Shown here: one piece after another, positions 34,522-41,885 of the stretch | How the letters are laid out: each line of letters begins with the position of its first letter | Numbering within the stretch: the stretch's first letter is position 1 | From: Methylotenera oryzisoli | Lineage (GTDB): Bacteria; Pseudomonadota; Gammaproteobacteria; Burkholderiales; Methylophilaceae | DNA length: 64,000 nt | Assembly: GCF_004661485.1 (NCBI RefSeq) | Contig: NZ_PQVH01000005.1 | Location: forward strand, 1 to 64,000 | Reading direction: 5' to 3' | Notes under the pieces: model-generated | The model's database searches: none | Seen by the model: the letters and a program-made list of their open reading frames with translations, nothing else | Told to the model about the DNA's origin: nothing | Translations under genes and position numbers: made by a program

Positions 34522-35460
34522 TCAGCGCATTTGATTGATTTCAATTGAGATATGCACTAACTCCTCATGTATATTTAATTGATTTTTAAAATACGCCGGA
34601 GCTACCTCTGTGTATGTCACAAGGCTAAGAATGCAAGCATATTTGCCTTGCCCAACTCGCCAAACATGTAAGTCACTGATTTGGGCTTTTATCGGTGACT
34701 GCGCAATCACCTCACGAATTTCTTCAACGACAGGCGCTGTCATCTCGGCATCCAACAACACGCGACCAGTATCGCGTAGTAGACCATAGGCCCATATAGA
34801 AACTATGACAGCACCAACTAAGCCCATCACTGGGTCCATCCAACTTGCACCCCAAAGTTTGCCGCCGAATAGCGCAATAATGGCCAACACAGACGTGGCT
34901 GCATCAGCAATAACATGGATATAAGCTGAACGTAAATTCAGGTCATGATGGCCATGGTGATCATGCTCAGCATGTTCGTTACCATGTCCATGGTCATGAT
35001 GATGTCCATCTTTAAGTAACCAAGCAGAGACCAAATTTACCACGAGGCCCACGACTGCAATGCCAATTGCTTGATTATAGTGAATCGGACTAGGGGAAAT
35101 TAACCGTTCAATAGATTGAAAGATCATTAACCCAGCTACCATTACTAAAAAAATAGCACTGGTATAGCCACCTAATACTTCTATTTTCCAGGTGCCGAAC
35201 GAAAAGCGGGGATCATGTGCATACTTCCTGGCACAAAAATACGCCAAGACAGATAACCCTAAAGCCACGGCATGTGAGCTCATGTGCCAACCATCTGCAA
35301 GTAGTGCCATTGAGTTGTAATACCACCCCCCGGCAATCTCAACCACCATCATGACAGCAGTCAGAATGGCAACACGCAAGGTATTTTTCTCAGCTAAGGG
35401 ATTTCCCTCATCAAATTTATGCGAGTGCTTGAGGGTATCTAAGGAAATTGATTGTGTCAT
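34522..35460 (-). CDS. dmeF: Cation diffusion facilitator, DmeF-like (Co/Ni efflux)
   Basis: 312-residue CDF antiporter of the inner membrane. Six helices carry the paired HxxxD sites: ALLADGWHMSSH in helix 2 and IHVIADAATS in helix 5. A His-rich loop (DGHHHDHGHGNEHAEHDHHGHH, quoted here as its core GHHHDHGHGNE) joins helices 4 and 5. The C-terminal domain has DLHVWRVGQG. The ATG at 35460 is preferred to the longer frame, because it lies directly downstream of the operator. The divergent RcnR/DmeR-type gene argues for Co/Ni rather than Zn. Confidence 0.85.
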   Translation of the reverse strand: MTQSISLDTLKHSHKFDEGNPLAEKNTLRVAILTAVMMVVEIAGGWYYNSMALLADGWHMSSHAVALGLSVLAYFCARKYAHDPRFSFGTWKIEVLGGYTSAIFLVMVAGLMIFQSIERLISPSPIHYNQAIGIAVVGLVVNLVSAWLLKDGHHHDHGHGNEHAEHDHHGHHDLNLRSAYIHVIADAATSVLAIIALFGGKLWGASWMDPVMGLVGAVIVSIWAYGLLRDTGRVLLDAEMTAPVVEEIREVIAQSPIKAQISDLHVWRVGQGKYACILSLVTYTEVAPAYFKNQLNIHEELVHISIEINQMR

Positions 35461-35483
35461 AATGGGCTCTCTATCTACTAAAT

Positions 35484-35503
35484 ATAGTATACCCCAGTAT
35501 ACG
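35484..35503. promoter_or_regulatory. RcnR/DmeR-type operator between dmeF and dmeR
   Basis: ATAGTATACCCCAGTATACG: a C4 tract (G4 on the other strand) flanked by AT-rich inverted half-sites AGTATA/GTATAC. This is the pattern of RcnR/FrmR/DmeR operators, in the 68-bp divergent gap. Confidence 0.78.
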
Positions 35504-35528
35504 TTTAATTTAAAAGAAAGGTTTTTTG

Positions 35529-35801
35529 ATGGCTCATTTAGCACAAGATAAAAAGAAACTATTAACCCGCATTCGCCGCATTAAAGGACAGGCTGAAGCT
35601 ATGGAGAAAGCTTTAAACGATGATATTGATTGTGCTGCCATCCTTCAGCAAGTTGCTTCCATACGCGGTGCTGTGAATGGGCTGATGTCAGAAATGCTGG
35701 AGAAGCACATCCGGGAACATCTAGGTGTAAATGTGCTACAAGAACAACGGCAGCAAGAATTAGAGCTAGTAGTAGGCGTATTACGATCTTACTTAAAATA
35801 A
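35529..35801 (+). CDS. dmeR: RcnR/CsoR-family Co/Ni-responsive repressor, DmeR-like
   Basis: 90-residue all-helical repressor. The sequence shows His3, Cys35, His60 and His64, the metal-binding fingerprint known for RcnR (formaldehyde sensor FrmR has Glu at 64; copper CsoR has C-H-C). The core is CAAILQQVASIRGAVNGLM. The ATG at 35529 puts His at position 3; a TTG one codon earlier would shift it. GAAAGG lies about 7 nt upstream. Divergent from dmeF across the operator, so it likely represses both. Confidence 0.88.
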   Translation: MAHLAQDKKKLLTRIRRIKGQAEAMEKALNDDIDCAAILQQVASIRGAVNGLMSEMLEKHIREHLGVNVLQEQRQQELELVVGVLRSYLK

Positions 35802-35834
35802 TAGAAAGAAAGATAAATTTTTTGATAAAAACGC

Positions 35835-35865
35835 TTGACCTTACCAGTGTTGGAACCTTAATAAT
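35835..35865 (+). promoter_or_regulatory. MerR/CueR-type promoter of the copper operon
   Basis: TTGACC (35835-35840), 19-bp spacer with CCTTACCA / TTGGAACC half-sites, AATAAT (35860-35865). Third copy of the architecture at copZ and copA. It should drive the genes from 35932 to 41629. Confidence 0.83.
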
Positions 35866-35931
35866 GTGAACTATGTAATGAGAAATTTAGTCTAGCATCA
35901 ATAGAAGAATGAACGAATCAATACTCAAAAA

Positions 35932-36324
35932 ATGAAATACTGGCTCAAATTACTGGTTTCCATAGCTCTTGCTATCAGCGTTCCTTTGCAAGGAATTGCT
36001 GCGGTAACTATGCCTATCTGCGATGATGCACCTTTGCCTGTTGTCAGTATGAAAGTCCACACTTCAATAAATAATGAAGCTATGGATATGAGTATGTCCG
36101 CAGATTGCCATACAAAAAGTACAAGTAATGGCTTAGACGGAAGCACTAAAGACTGTTCAAATATGAAATGCTCATTTTGTCATGTAAGTGTTTATCAATT
36201 ACCCGAAGCAAATAACATTGTCTTAATTGATGGTTATAACACTGCGTATCCAGAGTTGACCATACCGCTTTATCAACATTTTTCTCCACCTTTGTTACAC
36301 CCTCCCAAGCAATCATTCTCCTAA
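35932..36324 (+). CDS. Exported Cys/His-rich small protein, CzcI/CopL-like
   Basis: 130 residues. Residues 1-24 form a signal peptide (WLKLLVSIALAISVPLQGIAA). The mature part has seven further cysteines or nearby pairs including CDD, DCHTKS, DCSNMKCSFCH, and ends in a short Pro-rich tail. The layout (signal, CxxC-like cluster, tyrosine-proline segment YPELTIP, then P-rich end) resembles the czcI product at 58015. Probably a periplasmic metal-binding or sensing accessory protein; no enzymatic motif. First gene after the third CueR-type promoter. No strong ribosome site. Confidence 0.65.
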   Translation: MKYWLKLLVSIALAISVPLQGIAAVTMPICDDAPLPVVSMKVHTSINNEAMDMSMSADCHTKSTSNGLDGSTKDCSNMKCSFCHVSVYQLPEANNIVLIDGYNTAYPELTIPLYQHFSPPLLHPPKQSFS

Positions 36325-36495
36325 TGCTGAGTGACTTGCGTCTTTGCATTTAATTTGTAACTCAACCTGCATTGCGCCTGATCATTCAGCAAGCAAAACA
36401 TTGCACAGAACCAAAGATATTCGAGGTTACGCAATACTCTAACGAGCGTAAAACTTTGTCACCAACAAGGTGAAACTAATATTAGGAGAACTACC

Positions 36496-36876
36496 ATGAA
36501 CAACAAATTAATGAACACAATGATTACCACTACATTGATTGCATGCCTAGGCTTCGCCTCTGCTAGCGTAATGGCGGGTCGAGATGCGTTTCAAGAGAAG
36601 TTAATTCAGAATGTACAATTAACTAAACAAAAACTTGAAGAGGCCAAGGCATCAAAAGGTGCGGAGCAACAAAAACTACTCAATGAACATGCGCAAATGT
36701 TACATGACAACATGGCGGCCTGCCGTGAGATGAAACCGAAAGCAGGCATGTCAGAGAAAGAACGTGATGAGTGGTTCGCTGAGCATCAAAGAATTATGGA
36801 TACTTTGATGGGGCAAATGATGGAAGAACATAAAGTGAACGCATCATCTATGCCTTGCGACCATCATATGAAGTAA
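36496..36876 (+). CDS. Exported helical protein with Met/His end, copper operon
   Basis: 126 residues with a signal peptide cut after residues 27-28 (FASASVMAG). The mature protein is predicted mostly helical (QEKLIQNVQLTKQKLEEAKASKG) and ends in a metal-prone segment, MGQMMEEHKVNASSMPCDHHMK in shortened form MMEEHK then PCDHHMK. Overall plan resembles the 54985 protein (signal, Lys/Glu/Gln helices, Met-rich C-terminus), but sequences differ. TAGGAG lies about 8 nt upstream. Function unknown; likely periplasmic Cu binding. Confidence 0.7.
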   Translation: MNNKLMNTMITTTLIACLGFASASVMAGRDAFQEKLIQNVQLTKQKLEEAKASKGAEQQKLLNEHAQMLHDNMAACREMKPKAGMSEKERDEWFAEHQRIMDTLMGQMMEEHKVNASSMPCDHHMK

Positions 36877-36994
36877 TGACTTTGTATTGATAACCTAGTA
36901 AAAATGGGCGGCGAAGTAAGCTGCCCATCTAGGGGAGCTACAGTGCTCAATGATTTTTTAGATTTATTTAAATTAGATATGTAATAATAATCAC

Positions 36995-37411
36995 GTGAGA
37001 AAATTCATTAAAATTTTTGCTATATGGCTTATTGCGATTGCAATCCCTACGCAAGGGCTTGCATCAATTGCCATGATGAATTGCGAGCGGCTTTCCAGTC
37101 ATCACAGCCAAAATGCTACAACTGATAACCATCACGACCAGCATAATGAACATAGCATGAGCGCAGAACATGCCCATGACACACTGCAAACTAGCGATAA
37201 CGCATCACAAGGCACAGATAAGAGTAAACACGCTTGCGCTCACTGTGTTAAATGTACAACCTGCTGTTCTGGATTTACATTCCAAACGACCTCATCCAAT
37301 CTATTTCAACAATTAAATGCTGGCGAAGCTAGATTTAGTTACAACACGCTTCTTTTCACTGGCTTTATTCCCTCTGGTCTAGAACGACCTCCACGATTCA
37401 CTCTTACTTAA
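36995..37411 (+). CDS. Exported His/Cys-rich small protein
   Basis: 138 residues, GTG start at 36995. Signal peptide residues 1-24 (FIKIFAIWLIAIAIPTQGLAS). A His-rich stretch follows (DNHHDQHNEHSMSAEHAHD), then CAHCVKCTTCC near residues 86-96. The end FTGFIPSGLERPPRF is a tail common to small proteins of copper and metal operons. No clear ribosome site. Probably periplasmic metal binding; exact role unknown. Sits third in the copper operon. Confidence 0.68.
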   Translation: MRKFIKIFAIWLIAIAIPTQGLASIAMMNCERLSSHHSQNATTDNHHDQHNEHSMSAEHAHDTLQTSDNASQGTDKSKHACAHCVKCTTCCSGFTFQTTSSNLFQQLNAGEARFSYNTLLFTGFIPSGLERPPRFTLT

Positions 37412-37543
37412 ATTGTTTTGTCGGATAGAGGCAGATTGTATTTGTCTCTATTCGTGCATTCACAAGCATTCTTAAGCATTTAATTTGCAAAGAATGATTT
37501 TTTCCGAGTTAGTTAATTTGGAAAAACTTAATGAGAGGTTTCT

Positions 37544-38854
37544 ATGAATTACATATTTCCCAAGCGGCAATTGTCCGCGATTATCCGCCCATATTTATTG
37601 GGCCTACTCACACTGTTGGTATTTGGTACGACCACAGCCTTTGCACTCGAAGATAGTGCAACTACGTCAAGTGACGCTCCTTATCAATCAGCGTTCGAAG
37701 GCTATCGTGCTATTAGCAAAGATACCTTAACTGATTGGAAGTCTATCAACCAATCTTCAGGTGGTAGCGGGCACGCTGGGCATCAGATGCAAGGCATGCA
37801 GCACGATATGCAGTCTGGTGAAATGGGGAGTGCTGAGCCAACTATGGATCACAGTGGCATGGACCATAGCAAAATGGCGCACAATGACGCGCAAGTGAAT
37901 AGTGCTCCAAACAACAAAATGGATCATGACATGGCAAATATGAGCCATCAGCATATGAACCATGAGATGCCAAGCGAAAAATCTATACCCAGTCCTAGCA
38001 CAAAATCAGGCTCCACAATGGATCACTCCAAAATGACCTCCATGGAACATCAGCATGGGGCAAGTGATAGTTCCATGGGGAAAATGGATCACAGTCAAAT
38101 GGCAAATATGGCTCAGCCAAGCAATAAGACTGAGCCCAATGACCCAGAAGCGGCTCCACATGCTCATGGCTCTGAAAACGGTATGCAAGACCATGATATG
38201 ACCGAGCCTATGCCGAGTATGGATAAAACTCCAGAAACATCAGCTGCAACAGCTCAGCCGGCCAGCACAGGCTTCAGCATTATCCCGAATATGCATCCTG
38301 CCGTTGTGCATTTTCCAATTGCATTAACACTGATTTCATTATTGTTTGGCTTGGGTGCACACATGCTTCGTAAGCATAGTGCTGTTCCTTTGTTGGCTGC
38401 TGCAGGTCACTTCACTTTATGGTTAGCGGCGTTGAGTGCTGTTGTTGCAGCTGTATTTGGTTGGCTGGCATTTAACTCAGGCATGAATCACGACGATGCT
38501 GGACATGCAGCCATGCTATTACATAGAAAATGGGCTATTCCAGCAGCTTTAGGGTTGGTAGTGCTTGCAGGCTGGGATGCTTGGAAAACACGTGCAAATC
38601 AAGTCATGTCTTTACCAGTATTGGCGCTCCTGTTTGTATTATCCAGTGCAATCGCAACCACTGCATGGTTGGGCGGGGAAATCGTATATCGTCATGGCAT
38701 TGGTGTGCTGTCACTTCCGTCCGCTGAAGGCGCTGGGCATAACCATCAGCATAATAGTGCGAATGAAACTGAGCACGCTCATGAAGCCACAAAGCTAGAG
38801 GAACACAGCACTCACCAACATGAAGCTACACAAGGAGAGGTTCATGAACATTAA
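37544..38854 (+). CDS. Met/His-rich exported DUF2231 membrane protein
   Basis: 436 residues. A membrane segment near 15-35 is followed by an exported linker with repeated MDHSGM / MDHSKM / MDHDM / MDHSQM motifs (about residues 80-195), typical of Cu-binding regions in PcoA, PcoB and CopB. The C-terminal half is a DUF2231 domain with four helices (NMHPAVVHFPIALTLISLLFGLG near 250; later AALSAVVAAVFGWLAF, PAALGLVVLAGW, SLPVLALLFVLSS), ending in a His-rich tail. Likely collects Cu in the periplasm. Its stop overlaps the next start by 11 nt. Confidence 0.75.
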   Translation: MNYIFPKRQLSAIIRPYLLGLLTLLVFGTTTAFALEDSATTSSDAPYQSAFEGYRAISKDTLTDWKSINQSSGGSGHAGHQMQGMQHDMQSGEMGSAEPTMDHSGMDHSKMAHNDAQVNSAPNNKMDHDMANMSHQHMNHEMPSEKSIPSPSTKSGSTMDHSKMTSMEHQHGASDSSMGKMDHSQMANMAQPSNKTEPNDPEAAPHAHGSENGMQDHDMTEPMPSMDKTPETSAATAQPASTGFSIIPNMHPAVVHFPIALTLISLLFGLGAHMLRKHSAVPLLAAAGHFTLWLAALSAVVAAVFGWLAFNSGMNHDDAGHAAMLLHRKWAIPAALGLVVLAGWDAWKTRANQVMSLPVLALLFVLSSAIATTAWLGGEIVYRHGIGVLSLPSAEGAGHNHQHNSANETEHAHEATKLEEHSTHQHEATQGEVHEH

Positions 38855-40223
38855 TCAATTCCCTATGCAATATAGAAAAATCACTGTTTTGGTGAGTGCC
38901 AGCTTACTACTGGGTGGGTGTGCTACATTTTCTAAAGATGGTGGTTTTGCTAATGTGCAGCAGACCACGCAGCAACATATCAAACAGGAAATCGCTTGGC
39001 CTAAGACGAAAGAAGAGCAAAGCAAAATTAATGATAAAGTTAACGCGTTGCTTGAGCACAAACTTGATGTTGAATCTGCCGTACAAATCGCCTTGCTCAA
39101 CAACAAGCGATTGCAGGCGTCTTTCTATGAATTGGGTATCTCGGAAGCTGATCTTGTACAAGCCGGTCGTTTGCCTAACCCGCGATTTTCTATGTTGTAC
39201 GCCAAGAACAATGGCGAATACAAGATAGAACAGGCATTCACTTTCAACATCTTCTCTTTGATTACCATGCCTAAAGCGGTAGAAATCGAAAAGCGTCGTT
39301 TTGAGCAGGTACAAAAAGAGACCGCACTCGCAGTGCTTAAGCTGGCTAACCATACTCGTCTTGCTTACTTTAATGCAGTGGCAGCTAGGGAGCTAGCTCG
39401 TTATAGCGAACAAGTAAAAGAAAGTGCTGAGGCTAGTGCTGAGCTGGCTAGGCGCATGTATAAGGCCGGCAACTGGAATAAGCTGGAACAAGCCAGAGAG
39501 CAGAGCTTCTATGCAGATGCAGCGCTAGATTATGCCAATGCCCGAAATAAGCAAGTGCGGGCATATGAAGCACTATCTAGGCTATTGAGCGTATCTGCTG
39601 ATCAGATGACCTTACTTGAACGGCTGCCTGATCTTCCCAAAGCTGTTGAGGATCTACAACCATTTGAAAAAGCTGCCTTTGAAAATCGTCTGGACTTACA
39701 AGCCACTCGCTTGCAAACAGAAGCTCTTGCTAAGCAATTAGGCCTTACTAAAACCACACGCTTTATCAATGTGCTTGAAATAGGTCCAGCACGAGTACTT
39801 GAAGGCAGAAGGAATGATCCATACAAAAAAGGCTTGGAGATTGGGTTTGAAATCCCATTATTTGATTGGGGCACTGCACGCGTAGCCAAGGCAGAAGCTA
39901 TTTATATGCAAGCGGTCAATGAGACTGCACAAGTGGCTATCAACGCACAATCCGAAATCAGAGAGGCATATAACACCTACCGTACCAACTACGATGTCAC
40001 CAAGCATTTGCGTGATGAAATAGTACCGATACGCAAAAAAATCTTGAGTGAAAACCAACTTCGTTACAACGGCATGCTCACCAGTCCGTTTGAACTATTT
40101 GGTGATGCAAGAGCGCAGGTTGCTAGTGTTAAAAACTATATTGAAGCATTACGTGAATTTTGGTTGGCCGATAGCTCATTACAAATGACGCTAATTGGCT
40201 CTAACCCTATGGAAGGACAATAA
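38844..40223 (+). CDS. TolC-family outer membrane lipoprotein, copper operon
   Basis: 459 residues. A lipoprotein signal ends with LLLGGC (Cys near residue 27). The rest is two tandem outer-membrane-efflux domains (long helices such as AVQIALLNNKRLQASFYELGISEADLVQAG and the FEIPLFDWGTARV signature of TolC-like factors). I choose the ATG at 38844, with AAGGAGAGG 4-12 nt upstream, over the open frame from 38820. No RND or membrane-fusion partner lies in this operon, so it may pair with a distant pump or act alone. Three nt separate it from the oxidase. Confidence 0.85.
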   Translation: MNINQFPMQYRKITVLVSASLLLGGCATFSKDGGFANVQQTTQQHIKQEIAWPKTKEEQSKINDKVNALLEHKLDVESAVQIALLNNKRLQASFYELGISEADLVQAGRLPNPRFSMLYAKNNGEYKIEQAFTFNIFSLITMPKAVEIEKRRFEQVQKETALAVLKLANHTRLAYFNAVAARELARYSEQVKESAEASAELARRMYKAGNWNKLEQAREQSFYADAALDYANARNKQVRAYEALSRLLSVSADQMTLLERLPDLPKAVEDLQPFEKAAFENRLDLQATRLQTEALAKQLGLTKTTRFINVLEIGPARVLEGRRNDPYKKGLEIGFEIPLFDWGTARVAKAEAIYMQAVNETAQVAINAQSEIREAYNTYRTNYDVTKHLRDEIVPIRKKILSENQLRYNGMLTSPFELFGDARAQVASVKNYIEALREFWLADSSLQMTLIGSNPMEGQ

Positions 40224-40225
40224 TA

Positions 40226-41629
40226 ATGAATTTACCAAATCTAAATCGACGCGGTTTCTTTAAATTGGCAGGACTTGGGCTGGCAGGTCTTGCTGCATCC
40301 TCAGTTAGTAAAGTAGCGATGGCGGCCATTCCAGAAATTGTGTCAGCTGAGGCTGCAAACACCCAAGCACCGCTACATCCCAATACTGGAAGACCCTATA
40401 ACCCAGTTGTTACGCTGAATGGCTGGAGTCTACCTTGGCGCATGAATAAAGGCGTTAAGGAGTTTCACTTGGTCGCTGAATCTGTGGTCCGTGAAATCGC
40501 ACCGGGTATGAAGGCCAATTTGTGGGGCTATAACGGACAAAGTCCAGGTCCAACCATTGAAGTGGTTGAGGGAGACAGGGTGAGAATTTATGTCACCAAC
40601 CGCCTACCTGAAAAAACTAGCGTTCACTGGCACGGGCAACGGCTACCAAATGGCATGGATGGAGTAAGCGGCCTAAGCCAGCCACCGATTGAACCAGGCA
40701 AAACTTTTATGTATGAGTTTGAGGCAAAGCGACCTGGCACATTTATGTATCACCCACATGCCGATGAAATGTTACAGATGGCGATGGGCATGATGGGGAG
40801 TTGGGTAACACATCCAAAGAACCCCAAATTTATGCCAGTAGATCGCGATTTTATCTTTTTACTGAATGCCTATGATATCGACCCGGGTAGCTATACGCCT
40901 AAAGTGAACACGATGTTAGATTTTAATTTGTGGACTTGGAACAGCCGCGCATTTCCAGGAATTGATCCAATTGTGGTTCGTAAAAATGATCGTGTACGGA
41001 TTCGCGTTGGCAACCTCACAATGACCAATCACCCGATACATCTGCATGGACATGAATTTGAAGTCACTGGCACTGATGGTGGCTGGGTTCCAGCATCCGC
41101 CCGCTGGCCGGAAGTAACCACCGATGTGGCTGTCGGGCAAATGCGTGCAGTGGAGTTTATTGCAAATGAGCCTGGCGACTGGGCTTTGCATTGTCATAAG
41201 AGCCATCACACCATGAATGCAATGGGGCACAATGTACCCACTTTAATAGGTGTAAAACAGAACGATCTCATTAAAAAAATTGGTGATTTGGTTCCAGACT
41301 ATATGCCGATGGGCGAAACAGGCATGTCTGAAATGACAGACATGGCAGAGATGATGGAGATGCCTCTACCTGTAAACACGCTACCCATGATGGCTGGCAA
41401 AGACCAATTTGGAGCCATTGAAATGGGTGGCATGTTTACTACAGTCAAAGTACGTGAGGGTTTGGCACGCAATGACTACAAAGACCCTGGGTTTTACAAG
41501 CATCCAAAGGGTACTGTGGCTCATGAAGTAGAAAATGATTTGCCGCCAGTCAGTAGAGCTATGCCGTCAACTAAAGAAGAAGGAGTTGAAATGACCGTCA
41601 GAAAGCCTAACGGCCATGTTGGGCATTAA
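40226..41629 (+). CDS. Periplasmic multicopper oxidase, copper resistance
   Basis: 467 residues. Tat signal NRRGFFKLAGLGLAGLAASS (residues 8-27). All four copper-binding motifs are visible in order: HWHG, HPHADE, HPIHLHGHEF and HCHKSHH followed by a Met ligand candidate. Two or three cupredoxin domains are covered, and a Met-rich insertion (MGETGMSEMTDMAEMMEMP) near residues 355-375 resembles the Cu-binding loop of CueO/PcoA. It likely oxidises Cu(I) in the periplasm. Shorter than PcoA (about 600). Last gene before the terminator at 41698. Confidence 0.9.
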   Translation: MNLPNLNRRGFFKLAGLGLAGLAASSVSKVAMAAIPEIVSAEAANTQAPLHPNTGRPYNPVVTLNGWSLPWRMNKGVKEFHLVAESVVREIAPGMKANLWGYNGQSPGPTIEVVEGDRVRIYVTNRLPEKTSVHWHGQRLPNGMDGVSGLSQPPIEPGKTFMYEFEAKRPGTFMYHPHADEMLQMAMGMMGSWVTHPKNPKFMPVDRDFIFLLNAYDIDPGSYTPKVNTMLDFNLWTWNSRAFPGIDPIVVRKNDRVRIRVGNLTMTNHPIHLHGHEFEVTGTDGGWVPASARWPEVTTDVAVGQMRAVEFIANEPGDWALHCHKSHHTMNAMGHNVPTLIGVKQNDLIKKIGDLVPDYMPMGETGMSEMTDMAEMMEMPLPVNTLPMMAGKDQFGAIEMGGMFTTVKVREGLARNDYKDPGFYKHPKGTVAHEVENDLPPVSRAMPSTKEEGVEMTVRKPNGHVGH

Positions 41630-41697
41630 GGTTTAATGCTCTGTCAATCATTGCTAAAGAATGTAGTGATAACGGACTCAATAACAAGCAACGACAA

Positions 41698-41735
41698 CAC
41701 CAAGGTATCTTTCGATGCCTTGGTGTTTTTACTAT
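41698..41735 (+). terminator. Terminator of the copper operon
   Basis: CACCAAGGTAT-CTTTCG-ATGCCTTGGTG with one G-T wobble, then TTTTT. Ends the operon that began at the 35835 promoter. Confidence 0.9.
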
Positions 41736-41759
41736 AGTTGTGGTATTTAAGTGACTTCC

Positions 41760-41885
41760 ATGCGTACTTGGTATCAATTAATGGTTGATGCAATCGACCT
41801 CTTTGGCGATGCCATGAACGATGAGCGTTGGGCGGAGATTAACACCATAAGCATAACAGCCCTCATTAACTACTTAAAAACCTAA
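41760..41885 (+). CDS. Possible 41-residue small protein
   Basis: ATG-to-TAA reading frame starting [21 protein letters not shown], with Trp and acidic residues, overlapping by 12 nt the end of the convergent ubiquitin-autotransporter gene. No recognised family and no clear ribosome site. Listed because its composition looks protein-like; it may be a fragment or chance. Confidence 0.25.
   Translation: MRTWYQLMVDAIDLFGDAMNDERWAEINTISITALINYLKT

Noticed and set aside
36995-37411. Calling this protein CopL or DUF2946 outright
   Set aside because: Signal, Cys/His cluster and tail resemble several small metal-operon families; a specific name cannot be supported without a search.
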